NCBI GenBank assembly: GCA_020063565.1
Contig: JAICDB010000005.1
Span: forward strand, 62,001-126,000
DNA from: Clostridiales bacterium
Lineage (GTDB): Bacteria; Bacillota; DSM-16504; Desulfitibacterales; JAICDB01
Reading direction: 5' to 3'
Length of the DNA: 64,000 bases
Each line of letters begins with the position of its first letter. The stretch's first letter is position 1. Positions 1 through 8,548 of the stretch are shown here, one piece after another. The notes below the pieces were generated by a model. It saw nothing but the letters and a program-made list of their open reading frames with translations. It ran no database searches and was not told where the DNA came from. Made by a program: the position numbers and the translations under genes.

Positions 1-574
1 CAAGGGATGTTTGCGGTATGGAGAGCAAATCTAATTTTAAAGCATCTATAAGAATATGGACGGGTTTTATTTTTAACCTGGTAATTGCCTTAACCATTGC
101 AAGTTTAGTGGCTTCCAGTATATTATAGCTGTCTATGACCTTGGCAGAACAATATCCTACTCCCCAAGCAAGGGATTTTTCTTTAATTTCTTCAAAAAGT
201 TCTTCTCGCCTAGCTTTGCTAACTTTTTTAGAATCTTTAAGTCCGGTAATATTGCATTCCAATGGTAAAATTACTGCTGCTGCAAAAACCGGACCTGCAA
301 GCGGTCCTCTACCTGCCTCATCTATACCTGCCACGGGGTATATTGAGTTCATATAAAGTTTTCTTTCATAGAAAAAAAGCTTCTCTAAACGCTTTTTTTC
401 AAGTTCAAGTTGTTTTATTTTTTGCTGGTACCTTTGTAATAATTTCTGAACTCCCAGTCTGCTATCATTATGCATAGCTTGAAGTATCTCAGTCTCAATA
501 TGATCCTTATTTTTTAAATACTCTTCCAATTGTTTAATGGTTAATTTTTCAATTTTAATTTCGTCTTTTTTCAT
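1..574 (-). CDS. rnhB: Ribonuclease HII, partial (C-terminus beyond window)
   Basis: RNase HII cleaves the RNA strand of RNA/DNA hybrids and removes misincorporated ribonucleotides. Reading the minus strand from ATG 574 gives about 191 residues before the window edge. A charged helical N-terminal extension of about 75 residues, as in Bacillus-type RnhB, comes first. It is followed by GIDEAGRGPLAGPV, which carries the first catalytic Asp-Glu pair, then LKDSKK, and near the edge ILIDAL with another expected catalytic Asp. The start overlaps the 3' end of rbgA by 20 bp, so translation is probably coupled. The rbgA-rnhB order is common in Firmicutes. The remaining part of the catalytic domain is not visible. 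Confidence 0.93.
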   Translation of the reverse strand, partial: MKKDEIKIEKLTIKQLEEYLKNKDHIETEILQAMHNDSRLGVQKLLQRYQQKIKQLELEKKRLEKLFFYERKLYMNSIYPVAGIDEAGRGPLAGPVFAAAVILPLECNITGLKDSKKVSKARREELFEEIKEKSLAWGVGYCSAKVIDSYNILEATKLAMVKAITRLKIKPVHILIDALKLDLLSIPQTSL

Positions 575-1415
575 TTTCAGGCAACCCATCTAAAGTTAAT
601 CTTGTTATTTTACCTGTTCTAAACTCCTTTAAAACAATAGCAGCAGTTGAATGTAAATCAACTTCATTACCTTTTTGGAGGCATCCCTTTTTAAGTCCTA
701 TTTCCTGCAACAACTGTTCCGGAGTATAATCATCAACCATTAAATCATAACGTTCTGACAACTGTTTCGGGTAATTTTCCTGCAAATATTCCAATAATTT
801 TAAAACTAACTCAACCCTGTCATACGCATTTTCACCTATTGCATTGAGGGCTGCAAGCTTAAAGCCTACACCCTCTCCTGTTAATTTGGGCCAGAGTACT
901 CCCGGAGTATCCAATAACTCTATTCCCTTTCTTATCCTGATCCATTGCTTTCCCCTTGTTACTCCTGGCTTGTCACCTGTTTTTGCAGTTGCTTTACCTA
1001 CCAGCTTGTTAATAAAAGCTGACTTACCAACGTTAGGAATACCTATAACCATAACCCTTACCGGAAGTACCATTCTGCGTATTCTAGCATTCTTTCTACT
1101 ATTTTGAATACTACTTAAAGTTCGTATAACTTTAGGAATACCTTCCCCTGACAAAGAGTTTACAGCAATACAACGCAAGTTAAGGTTCTGATAATACTTT
1201 ACCCATTCTCTTGTTGCTGCTTTTTCAGCCAAATCACTTTTGTTCAAAACACAGATTCTGAATTTGTCCTTCAAAATCTCATCAAATTCAGGGTTTTTAC
1301 TGGACATTGGCACCCTTGCATCAAGTAATTCAATTACAGCCTGTACCAGTTTTAAATTTTCCTTTAAGAGCCTTTTGCTCTTTACCATATGACCTGGATA
1401 CCATTGTATATCCAT
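555..1415 (-). CDS. rbgA: Ribosome biogenesis GTPase RbgA (YlqF)
   Basis: RbgA is a circularly permuted GTPase needed for late assembly of the 50S subunit. The 286-residue protein shows the permuted order: G4 NKSD at about 58-61, then the P-loop GIPNVGKS at 125-132 and DTPG at about 169-172. The N-terminal WYPGHM motif is typical of the family, and the C-terminal 80 residues match the RbgA RNA-binding extension in length. It lies 10 bp downstream of lepB and overlaps rnhB, so it is part of the trmD-rplS-lepB-rbgA-rnhB run. Length and motif order are normal and nothing looks damaged. Confidence 0.96.
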   Translation of the reverse strand: MDIQWYPGHMVKSKRLLKENLKLVQAVIELLDARVPMSSKNPEFDEILKDKFRICVLNKSDLAEKAATREWVKYYQNLNLRCIAVNSLSGEGIPKVIRTLSSIQNSRKNARIRRMVLPVRVMVIGIPNVGKSAFINKLVGKATAKTGDKPGVTRGKQWIRIRKGIELLDTPGVLWPKLTGEGVGFKLAALNAIGENAYDRVELVLKLLEYLQENYPKQLSERYDLMVDDYTPEQLLQEIGLKKGCLQKGNEVDLHSTAAIVLKEFRTGKITRLTLDGLPENEKRRN

Positions 1416-1425
1416 CTTTACACCC

Positions 1426-1947
1426 TCATTGTCTTAGTAAGCCTATCCTGGAGATAGGCCAGAATCTGAAAATTGCTTTGCTAACAATAAATTTTTTGTT
1501 TAATGGCCCCCAATATCTACTGTCATAACTGTCTTCTCTATTATCTCCCATTACAAACACTGAACCTGCAGGAACTTTCACAGGGCCAAATGGAGAAACT
1601 TCGATGTTTTGAGGTAGATATTCCTCTGCAATTTTTTTATTGTTAACATAGAGACTGTTATTTTTAATCTGAACTATATCATTTTCCAGTGCTACTACCC
1701 TTTTTATGTAATCTTTGGAAGTATCAAGCGGAAATTTGAATACAACTATATCCCCTACTTTTATGGGATTAAAAAAATAAGGTATTTTACTAGCAATTAT
1801 TCTATCACCTGGCTTCAGCGTAGGCTGCATTGATGGCGAAGGAATATAAAAGGGCTGGAAAATAAATATTCTTATCACAAATGCCAATAAAACAGCGAAT
1901 AAAGCTGTTTTAAGGATATCAACCCAGACAAGATAGTTACTTTTCAT
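1426..1947 (-). CDS. lepB: Signal peptidase I
   Basis: This membrane serine protease removes signal peptides from Sec- and Tat-exported proteins. The 173-residue protein has one N-terminal membrane segment (about residues 11-30). The catalytic Ser is S39 in SPSMQPT and the general-base Lys is K82 in YIKRVVA. The box D motif GDNREDSYDSRYWG begins near 134. The size is that of the short Gram-positive SipS type. It sits between rplS and rbgA, a common Firmicute arrangement. The start ATG at 1947 has only a weak upstream GGATGGTG. Confidence 0.95.
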   Translation of the reverse strand: MKSNYLVWVDILKTALFAVLLAFVIRIFIFQPFYIPSPSMQPTLKPGDRIIASKIPYFFNPIKVGDIVVFKFPLDTSKDYIKRVVALENDIVQIKNNSLYVNNKKIAEEYLPQNIEVSPFGPVKVPAGSVFVMGDNREDSYDSRYWGPLNKKFIVSKAIFRFWPISRIGLLRQ

Positions 1948-2029
1948 GCAGATAAAACACCATCCATATTTTCCACTATATACAATCCAAAGATAGAAAC
2001 TTTAAAGTCAAAAATGTCCTTAAAGTCAA

Positions 2030-2055
2030 GAAGGACTGAAGTATTCAGTCCCTAA
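2030..2055 (-). terminator. Hairpin downstream of rplS
   Basis: GGACTGAA and TTCAGTCC form a perfect 8 bp stem with a 3-nt loop directly after the rplS stop codon. In the minus direction it is followed by TTCTTGACTTT, a poor U-tract, so it may attenuate or stabilise the transcript instead of fully terminating it before lepB. Confidence 0.5.
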
Positions 2056-2058
2056 AAT

Positions 2059-2397
2059 TTAAGCATTCTTAATTCTTGCAGCCTTACCGACACGATTGCG
2101 CAAATAGAATAATTTAGCTCTTCTGACTTTTCCTTTACGAATCACTTCTATACGATCAATTCTTGGAGAGTGAACAGGAAATGTTCTCTCAACAGCAACA
2201 CCATAAGAAATACGCCTTACTGTAAAAGTTTCTCTTATTCCGGAACCCTGTCTTTTCAAAACAGTCCCTTCAAAAACCTGAATTCTTTCTCTATTACCTT
2301 CAACAACTTTCACATGAACTCTAACTGTATCTCCAGGACCAAAGTTAGGAATATCCTTTCTTTGTTGCTGTTTTTCAATAGACTGGATAGTGTCCAT
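2059..2397 (-). CDS. rplS: 50S ribosomal protein L19
   Basis: L19 is a component of the large ribosomal subunit at the 30S-50S interface. The 112-residue protein has the family signature [16 protein letters not shown] and the C-terminal basic segment [20 protein letters not shown]. The start is set by a strong ribosome-binding site, AAGGAGGTTACATA before ATG. A roughly 80 bp gap and its strong RBS separate it from the RNA methyltransferase gene upstream. A hairpin follows its stop codon. Confidence 0.98.
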   Translation of the reverse strand: MDTIQSIEKQQQRKDIPNFGPGDTVRVHVKVVEGNRERIQVFEGTVLKRQGSGIRETFTVRRISYGVAVERTFPVHSPRIDRIEVIRKGKVRRAKLFYLRNRVGKAARIKNA

Positions 2398-2479
2398 TAT
2401 GTAACCTCCTTCCCCTACATAAGCGTTTCACATTTGGCACATCGACAATTATAGCATAACGATACCCTGTTTACAATAC

Positions 2480-3049
2480 TCACCACCACTTTTCACCATA
2501 AATCCTATCTATTATAATGGAAGCTGCACTTCTAACAGAGAGATGGTTATAATCCCCCAACCCGGGGATTGGATCCAGGATATAATCTGCACTATTAAAC
2601 ACTTTTTTAGATAATCCCCAACCCGTACCGAAAAGTAATAAGTAAACTCCACCATTTGTTATTTTATCCCTCATGGTTTTAAAAGATACCGAATTATTCA
2701 GCTTTTTGGCGCCGGTTGTAATAATTTTCGGTTGTTCACCATCTGTAGCTTTGATCCTATCACATACCTCTTCAATAGATTTAACAAGTTCTATTGTAGA
2801 AATTGCTTTCTTTCTATGCTGATTATATTGAGCGCCTGCACCATCTTTCCAATAAGACAATAACTCATTTATTAATTTATGTTGTTTTGGGAGTGGTTGG
2901 ATAATAAAATACTTTCTAAGTTGATAAGTAGCTGCCAAGCGTGCTATATCATGTATGTCCAGGTTTGTAACAGAAGTTACAATTTCTTCACCCTTCTGAT
3001 TTATAACAGGACTGTGTACCAATCCTGCATATAATTTTCCTTTTCCCAT
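2480..3049 (-). CDS. SPOUT-type RNA methyltransferase family protein
   Basis: The 189-residue protein belongs by appearance to the SAM-dependent RNA methyltransferase family often encoded between trmD and rplS in Clostridia and Thermotogae (SPOUT knot fold). Visible features are the N-terminal GLVHSPVINQKGEEIVTSV segment, IHDIARLAATYQLRKYFI, and the late glycine-rich segment LLLFGTGWGLSKKVF followed by LDPIPGLGDYNHLSVRSA, the usual position of the SAM-binding knot. The RNA target is not established. The gene starts 9 bp after trmD, so the two are almost certainly cotranscribed and perhaps functionally related. Confidence 0.8.
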   Translation of the reverse strand: MGKGKLYAGLVHSPVINQKGEEIVTSVTNLDIHDIARLAATYQLRKYFIIQPLPKQHKLINELLSYWKDGAGAQYNQHRKKAISTIELVKSIEEVCDRIKATDGEQPKIITTGAKKLNNSVSFKTMRDKITNGGVYLLLFGTGWGLSKKVFNSADYILDPIPGLGDYNHLSVRSAASIIIDRIYGEKWW

Positions 3050-3058
3050 ATATTGCTT

Positions 3059-3799
3059 TTAATCCCCTTTTTTTAATTCTTTTTCTGCTTGGAGCAAAAG
3101 CTGTTTATCCTCTTCGTTAAGAGATAATTTTTTTAGCAATTCAGGTCGTCTTTCCAAAGTTCTCTTAAACTTTTCTTTTTTTCTCCAGCGTGCAATTTCG
3201 GCATGATTTCCAGATAATAAAATGTCTGGAACTTTCATACCCTTATATTCCCTTGGTCTAGTAAAATGAGGATGTTCCAGCAAACCATCCTGGAAAGAAT
3301 CTTCTCTAGCAGACTGGTCATCTCCCAGTACTCCCGGTAGTAAACGGGATACTGCATCAACAACAGCTAAAGCCGGAATCTCTCCTCCTGTCAAAACGTA
3401 ATCTCCGATTGATATCTCATGGGTCACAATTTTTCGTACCCTTTCATCAATCCCTTCATAATGCCCGCAAAGTATTGCCATCTTCTCAAAAGTTGCAAAC
3501 TCTTGGGCCAGCTTTTGATTAAAGACTTCTCCTTGAGGTGTCATTAATAATATAGGATTATTCGAATGTAAGTAATCCAATTTTTCCAGCACACAAAAGA
3601 ACGGCTCCGGTTTCATTACCATTCCCGGACCTCCACCATACGGGTAATCGTCTACGGAACGGTGTTTATTATAAGCATAATCTCTCAAATTGTGTAAATT
3701 TATTTTAATTATGCCCTTTTCCCTTGCCCTGCCAATTATACTGCCCTTAAGAGGTCCTTCTAACATTTCAGGGAAAATGGTTACTATATCTATTTGCAT
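3059..3799 (-). CDS. trmD: tRNA (guanine37-N1)-methyltransferase
   Basis: TrmD methylates N1 of G37 next to the anticodon and so prevents frameshifting. The 246-residue SPOUT protein shows MQIDIVTIFPEML at the N-terminus, YGGGPGMVMKPEP near residue 55, LCGHYEGIDERV, and the knot region ISIGDYVLTGGEIPALAVVD. The C-terminal domain includes LLEHPHFTRPREYKG and WRKKEKFKRTLERRPELL. It lies 8 bp after rimM in the classical rpsP-khpA-ylqD-rimM-trmD-rplS order. Length and motifs are complete. Confidence 0.97.
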   Translation of the reverse strand: MQIDIVTIFPEMLEGPLKGSIIGRAREKGIIKINLHNLRDYAYNKHRSVDDYPYGGGPGMVMKPEPFFCVLEKLDYLHSNNPILLMTPQGEVFNQKLAQEFATFEKMAILCGHYEGIDERVRKIVTHEISIGDYVLTGGEIPALAVVDAVSRLLPGVLGDDQSAREDSFQDGLLEHPHFTRPREYKGMKVPDILLSGNHAEIARWRKKEKFKRTLERRPELLKKLSLNEEDKQLLLQAEKELKKGD

Positions 3800-3807
3800 T
3801 CGTATCC

Positions 3808-4326
3808 CTACCTCAAACCTGGCAGTAAATGTACTATCATGGTTTTGTTATCCAAATCTATTTTTTTAACGACTTCTTTTAAAGCAGGAATCAACAGTTC
3901 TTTGCCACTATCTTTTTTTATAATATAAACATCATTACTGCCAGTTTGTTGTACTTCAATAATTTTTCCCAAGTATTCTCCATTTTCCTCATATACCCTT
4001 AAACCAACAATTTGAAATATGTAAAACCTGCCCTCTTCTAAAGGAGCAATTTCTTTTTCAGGTATTGTAAGATAAGTACCGCTTAAGTTCTCTGCATCAT
4101 CTATGGAGTCTACATTAAGGAATTTTAACAAGATTGTATTTTTTTTATAGGGCTTACTTTTTTCAATGGTGTATTCCGTTAGTTTTTCTTCATTTGTTTT
4201 TATATAAAAGGTACTTCCAGGCTGAAACCTTTTATCAGGATCGTCAGTTAAAGGTAAAACTTTTAATTCGCCCTTTATTCCATGAGTTTTTAAAATCTTC
4301 CCTACGGAAATCATCTGCTTTTCCAT
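3808..4326 (-). CDS. rimM: 16S rRNA processing protein RimM
   Basis: RimM is an assembly factor for the head of the 30S subunit and binds protein S19. The 172-residue protein has an N-terminal RimM beta-barrel (ISVGKILKTHGIKGELKVLPLTDDP) and a C-terminal PRC-barrel (EEGRFYIFQIVGLRVY and LIPALKEVVKKIDLDNKTM). It follows ylqD by 7 bp and precedes trmD by 8 bp. An AGGTGAG about 9 bases upstream supports the ATG start. Confidence 0.95.
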   Translation of the reverse strand: MEKQMISVGKILKTHGIKGELKVLPLTDDPDKRFQPGSTFYIKTNEEKLTEYTIEKSKPYKKNTILLKFLNVDSIDDAENLSGTYLTIPEKEIAPLEEGRFYIFQIVGLRVYEENGEYLGKIIEVQQTGSNDVYIIKKDSGKELLIPALKEVVKKIDLDNKTMIVHLLPGLR

Positions 4327-4333
4327 GGCTTAA

Positions 4334-4759
4334 CTACTCACCTGATTCATTATAATTTCTGAACTCAACTATTTTACCATCTTCTAATAGTATCTCCATA
4401 GACTGCAACTTTTTAAAATCATCTCCAACTTTTACCTTTACTATTCTTTGAACTGTGTCTTGAACTACCTCTTCTCCATCATGGAGGTTTTTAATAGTTT
4501 GTAAGTTTTCCTGTAACTTTTCTGTTTTTTCAATATTTATCATCTTTTGCTTTTCTAACTGTTGTCTTGTTTTAGCTAAAACTTCAGAATGCTTTCTCTC
4601 TAACTCACTATTTATTCTTTTAATTTTAAAATCAAGATGTTGGAGTTCTGTTTCCACCTTTTTTAAAGCATTTTCTAGCTCATTAGCTAATTTCATTTTA
4701 AAATTTTCAGTGACCTTTACCTTAATGGTGACAGGCTGTAGAATTTCAAGCTCCTCCAC
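4334..4759 (-). CDS. ylqD: YlqD family coiled-coil protein
   Basis: The 141-residue protein resembles Bacillus YlqD, a small conserved protein of unknown function encoded in the rpsP-trmD operon. Residues from about 20 to 95 are a heptad-rich, highly charged coiled coil with almost no aromatic residues. A short beta-rich tail (MEILLEDGKIVEFRN) follows. The start is GTG with GGGAGGTAAAGAA upstream. A terminator-like hairpin lies between it and khpA. Function is unknown and the call rests on position and architecture. Confidence 0.75.
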   Translation of the reverse strand: MEELEILQPVTIKVKVTENFKMKLANELENALKKVETELQHLDFKIKRINSELERKHSEVLAKTRQQLEKQKMINIEKTEKLQENLQTIKNLHDGEEVVQDTVQRIVKVKVGDDFKKLQSMEILLEDGKIVEFRNYNESGE

Positions 4760-4838
4760 TTCTTTACCTCCCGCGGTACTTTTTATATTAATTTCTCAAA
4801 TGCATGTCTTATCCAAAAATACAATTTTTATTAATTCT

Positions 4839-4864
4839 AAAAAAGGGCCACAAGAGGCCCTCTT
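4839..4864 (-). terminator. Rho-independent terminator after khpA
   Basis: In the minus direction GGGCC-TCTTGT-GGCCC is followed by six T. It lies just past the khpA stop codon and before ylqD, so it may partly separate ffh-rpsP-khpA from ylqD-rimM-trmD. Confidence 0.75.
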
Positions 4865-4868
4865 TAAA

Positions 4869-5096
4869 TTATAATATCTCTACAACTACTTTTCTTCCTT
4901 CCCTAGCAGCTGCAGCTTTTACTACTGTTCGAATAGCCTTGGCTATTCTACCTTGCTTACCAATAACCTTACCCATATCTTCTGATGCTACTTTAAGTTC
5001 TAATATTAGTGACTTTTCTCCCTCTATTTGTGTCACTTCAACAGCTTCAGGATTATCTACCAGTGATTTTGCAATATATTCAACTAAATCTTTCAT
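4869..5096 (-). CDS. khpA: KH-domain RNA-binding protein KhpA
   Basis: KhpA (YlqC) is a small RNA-binding protein that partners with KhpB/Jag and influences cell envelope growth in Firmicutes. The 75-residue protein is a single KH domain. The GxxG loop is seen in MGKVIGKQGRIAKAIRTVVKAAA, preceded by the acidic strand ILELKVASED. It follows rpsP by 5 bp with a GGGGGTAAGTTAA ribosome-binding site, the standard placement. Confidence 0.95.
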   Translation of the reverse strand: MKDLVEYIAKSLVDNPEAVEVTQIEGEKSLILELKVASEDMGKVIGKQGRIAKAIRTVVKAAAAREGRKVVVEIL

Positions 5097-5101
5097 TTAA
5101 C

Positions 5102-5380
5102 TTACCCCCTTTTCTGACGTTTTAGCTCATTATATTTTTGCCAAACGCCAGCTTTCTTTAACAGGGACCTAACAGTATCTGAAGGTTGCGCACCAGTTTG
5201 TAGCCATTTCACAGTCTTTTCTTCATTTACTTTCATTTCTTCATTAATTGGATTAAAATATCCTATTTCCTCAATAAATCTACCATCCCTTGGTGACCGG
5301 GAATCAGCAACCACTATACGGTAAAAAGGATTCTTTTTTGCTCCCATTCTTCTTAAGCGAATTTTTGTAGCCACTTTCAT
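5102..5380 (-). CDS. rpsP: 30S ribosomal protein S16
   Basis: S16 is an early-binding 30S assembly protein. The 92-residue sequence begins [20 protein letters not shown] and continues [20 protein letters not shown], the family signature. A strong AAGGAGGTGAC precedes the ATG. It lies 18 bp after ffh and directly before khpA, as in most Firmicutes. Confidence 0.98.
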   Translation of the reverse strand: MKVATKIRLRRMGAKKNPFYRIVVADSRSPRDGRFIEEIGYFNPINEEMKVNEEKTVKWLQTGAQPSDTVRSLLKKAGVWQKYNELKRQKRG

Positions 5381-5398
5381 GTCACCTCCTTATCAAGA

Positions 5399-6751
5399 TT
5401 AAAATCCTATCTTACCAAAAAAACCTTTTGCTCTTCTTCTTGATTTTCTACCAGCCATATCACTAAAGTGACGCATCATTTTCTTTGCTTCATTGAACTG
5501 CTTTAAAAGTCTATTTACATCCTGTACTCTAGTACCGCTACCAACAGCTATCCTTTTCTTTCTACTGCCATTTATAATTTCAGGATTTGTTCTTTCCTTT
5601 GGAGTCATGGATTGAATTATTGCTTGCACCCTTACTAATTCCTTTTCATCCACCTGCATATTCTTGAGCTGTTTTCCACCCACACCGGGAATCATTCCCA
5701 GAATATCTTCAATGGGACCCATGTTTTTCATTTGTTCAAGTTGTTCAAGAAAATCCTCAAGTGTAAACTGTTGCCTTCTTATTTTTTGCTCCATTTCCTT
5801 TGCTTTTTCTGCATCAAAGGCTTCCTGAGCTTTTTCAATTAAAGTTAAAACATCTCCCATACCAAGTATACGTGAAGCCATTCTGTCAGGGTGGAAATCC
5901 TCAAGTGCATCTAATTTTTCACCAACACCAATATATTTTATAGGGCATCCGGTAACTGCTTTGACAGAAAGGGCAGCGCCACCCCTGGTATCACCATCTA
6001 ACTTAGTTAAAACAGCTCCGTCAATACCAAGTGCCTCATTAAACTGTTCGGCAACATTGACAGCATCCTGTCCGGTCATTGCGTCTACAACCAACAAAAT
6101 CTCATGAGGTTTAACTTCTGCTTTAATATTTTTTAGCTCATCCATCAATTCTTCATTAATATGCAATCTACCTGCAGTATCTAAGATAACGGTATCATTG
6201 CCGTGATTTTCAGCGTGAGATACTGCCGCCTTAGCTATATTCACGGGATTTTGCCTATCCCCCATTGAAAAAACCGGAATATCTATTTGAGAACCAACAA
6301 CTTCTAACTGGTGAATTGCAGCAGGTCTGTAAACATCACAGGCCACTAAAAGGGGGCGCCTTCCTTTCTTTTTCAAATTAGCGCCTAATTTACCAGCAGT
6401 GGTAGTTTTCCCTGCACCTTGCAAGCCCACCATCATTATAATGGTCGGTGGTTTGGAAGCTATATTTATGCTGCTATTGGTTCCTCCCATTAAATCAATC
6501 AATTCTTCATGAACTATTTTTATTACCTGCTGTCCGGGAGTTAGACTTTTTAAAACCTCAGCGCCAACAGCCCGTTCCTTTACTTTATTTACAAAATCTT
6601 TAACCACTTTATAATTTACATCTGCTTCTAAAAGTGCCATTCGCACTTCGCGCATAGCTTCTTTAACATCTTTTTCAGAAAGCTTACCTTTTCCTTTTAA
6701 TTTTTTAAAGGTATTTTGCAGCTTTTCAGAAAGGCTGGAAAAAACAGCCAT
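5399..6751 (-). CDS. ffh: Signal recognition particle protein Ffh
   Basis: Ffh is the GTPase and signal-sequence-binding subunit of SRP, working with 4.5S/scRNA and FtsY (encoded at 9658-10587). The protein has an N domain (about 1-85), a G domain with P-loop [13 protein letters not shown] near 108-120, DTAGR and TKLDGD, and a methionine-rich M domain from about 325 ending in [15 protein letters not shown]. Two adjacent ATGs occur. The second (6751) is better spaced from AGGAGG and is preferred. It follows ylxM by about 10 bp. Confidence 0.97.
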   Translation of the reverse strand: MAVFSSLSEKLQNTFKKLKGKGKLSEKDVKEAMREVRMALLEADVNYKVVKDFVNKVKERAVGAEVLKSLTPGQQVIKIVHEELIDLMGGTNSSINIASKPPTIIMMVGLQGAGKTTTAGKLGANLKKKGRRPLLVACDVYRPAAIHQLEVVGSQIDIPVFSMGDRQNPVNIAKAAVSHAENHGNDTVILDTAGRLHINEELMDELKNIKAEVKPHEILLVVDAMTGQDAVNVAEQFNEALGIDGAVLTKLDGDTRGGAALSVKAVTGCPIKYIGVGEKLDALEDFHPDRMASRILGMGDVLTLIEKAQEAFDAEKAKEMEQKIRRQQFTLEDFLEQLEQMKNMGPIEDILGMIPGVGGKQLKNMQVDEKELVRVQAIIQSMTPKERTNPEIINGSRKKRIAVGSGTRVQDVNRLLKQFNEAKKMMRHFSDMAGRKSRRRAKGFFGKIGF

Positions 6752-6762
6752 CATTTAACCTC

Positions 6763-7119
6763 CTAATCACAAGTTGTTAATTTTATTAAATCATCAAGAC
6801 ATTGTATTGACTGCTGAATGGTTTTTTTATCATAGTTCATATCCAAATTCAATAAAAGTGTTCGCAATTTCTCCAATTCTTGCTTTTGGTATAAGAACTT
6901 TTTATAAAGATTTAATTTCTGCTCATATTCAGTCAGCAATTCCTCTGTTCTTTTTATTATGTCATAAACCGCCTGACGACTGATACTGTAATTCTCGGCA
7001 ATTTCAGCCAAAGATAAGTCTTGAAAATAATATAACTTAAAAATCTCTTGTTGTTTTTTAGTCAAAAGTTCACCATAAAAATCAAATAACCAAACCATTT
7101 CGCCTAATTTTTGCGGCAT
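6763..7119 (-). CDS. ylxM: YlxM family helix-turn-helix protein
   Basis: YlxM is a small DNA/RNA-binding helix-turn-helix protein encoded immediately before ffh and linked to the SRP pathway in Gram-positive bacteria. The core DFYGELLTKKQQEIFKLYYFQDLSLAEIAENYSISRQAVYDIIKRTEELL is a sigma-70 region 4-like HTH. A coiled C-terminal half follows. ATG at 7119 is chosen because AAAGGTG lies about 7 bases upstream. A GTG at 7128 is an alternative in the same frame, but it overlaps that Shine-Dalgarno. Confidence 0.9.
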   Translation of the reverse strand: MPQKLGEMVWLFDFYGELLTKKQQEIFKLYYFQDLSLAEIAENYSISRQAVYDIIKRTEELLTEYEQKLNLYKKFLYQKQELEKLRTLLLNLDMNYDKKTIQQSIQCLDDLIKLTTCD

Positions 7120-7240
7120 TTTTCTCACCTTTAGAATTATACTTTAATCACTTTATCTATGTCAAGGTTTTTTGCTTAACAGGAAAAACAAAATTTTATT
7201 TATCATTAATATCTCTAAATAAAATATCAAAACTAAAAAT

Positions 7241-8548
7241 TTAGCTTGTCAATCGTTTGACTGACTTTTCTACCTCTGAATAAATTCTTTCCTCATCAAT
7301 AGTCAATATTTTTCTTTTTTCCATTAAAATCTTTCCATTAACTATAACCGTATCTACATCTGCAGATGAAGCTGAATAAACCATGTGTGCATTAATATCA
7401 TGTAATGGCTTTAAATGGGGCTTATTAAAGTCAAGAAGTATAATATCTGCTTTCATTCCTGCCTTTAACTGACCGACTTCATCTTCCATACCTAAAACTT
7501 TCGCTCCATTGCGGGTTGCCATGGAAAGTGCTTCATATGACTTTAAGACAGTTGGGTCTTGGGAATTAACTTTGTGAAGAAGCGCTGCTGAACGCATTTC
7601 CTCCATCATATCGAGATTATTATTACTTGACGCACCATCTGTTCCAAGGGCAACTGTAACACCTGACTTAAGAAGTTGGGGTATGGGAGCTATGCCACTT
7701 GCCAATTTCATATTACTCTCCGGGTTATGGACTACCCCTACAGATTTTCTGGATAGTATTTCAATGTCTTTATTATTCAAATGCACACAATGGGCTGCCA
7801 AAGCGGGCAATTCAAATACTCCAAGTTCATCTAAGTATTCTACAGGTGTTTTACCATAATTTTTTCTTATTTCTTCAATTTCCTGGAGTGTTTCAGCAAC
7901 ATGGATGTGAATACCAACATCTAACTTTTCCGCACTTTTAACTACTTTTTTTAAAAAGTCCGGCGGGCATGTGTATGGCGCATGCGGTCCCAGCATTGTA
8001 GTTATTCTTCCTTCTGCTTTACCATGCCATTTTTCAACAAACTTGCAAGCTTCCTCCAAAGACTTTTCCCCGTTATTAAACGCAATCAAACCTCTGCTCA
8101 GGCTTGCTCTAATACCGGATTCTTCAACAGCCTGTGCCACTTCATCCATAAAGAAATACATATCTGCAAAGGTAGTAGTACCTGATTTTATCATCTCTAA
8201 AATACAAAGCATTGTGCCCCAGTACACATCTTCTGCCTGTAACTTCGATTCCAGGGGCCAGATCTTTTCTTGCAGCCACTGCATAAGGGGCAAGTCATCA
8301 GCATAGCTTCTTAAAAGAGTCATTGCCGCATGGGTATGACAATTTATAAAACCGGGAAGAGCAATCATACCTTCAGCATCAATTATTTTATCGGGCTTCC
8401 AGGATTCTAGTGATATCCTTTCCCCAACTTCCCTTATCTTGCAACCTTCAATCGCAATTTCACCTTTGAAAAAATAGTCTCCGCTATTTTCTGGAGATTG
8501 GGTCATTGGAACAATCAAGCAGTTTTTAATCAAAAGATTGTTACTCAT
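7241..8548 (-). CDS. mtaD: 5-methylthioadenosine/S-adenosylhomocysteine deaminase
   Basis: This amidohydrolase-superfamily enzyme deaminates methylthioadenosine or S-adenosylhomocysteine to the inosine analogue. The 435-residue protein has the metal site HTH at residues 71-73, IHIHVAETLQE, AAHCVHLN and the late metal Asp in LGTDGASSNNNLDM. It ends with a small beta domain (MKADIILLDFNKPHLKP). The start overlaps the end of mtnA by 8 bp, so the two form a translationally coupled methylthioadenosine-recycling pair. Substrate preference cannot be decided from sequence, and related deaminases also accept 5'-deoxyadenosine. Confidence 0.9.
   Translation of the reverse strand: MSNNLLIKNCLIVPMTQSPENSGDYFFKGEIAIEGCKIREVGERISLESWKPDKIIDAEGMIALPGFINCHTHAAMTLLRSYADDLPLMQWLQEKIWPLESKLQAEDVYWGTMLCILEMIKSGTTTFADMYFFMDEVAQAVEESGIRASLSRGLIAFNNGEKSLEEACKFVEKWHGKAEGRITTMLGPHAPYTCPPDFLKKVVKSAEKLDVGIHIHVAETLQEIEEIRKNYGKTPVEYLDELGVFELPALAAHCVHLNNKDIEILSRKSVGVVHNPESNMKLASGIAPIPQLLKSGVTVALGTDGASSNNNLDMMEEMRSAALLHKVNSQDPTVLKSYEALSMATRNGAKVLGMEDEVGQLKAGMKADIILLDFNKPHLKPLHDINAHMVYSASSADVDTVIVNGKILMEKRKILTIDEERIYSEVEKSVKRLTS

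Noticed and set aside
135..477. Two overlapping plus-strand open frames
   Set aside because: They are antisense shadows of rnhB, whose catalytic motifs are clear on the minus strand.
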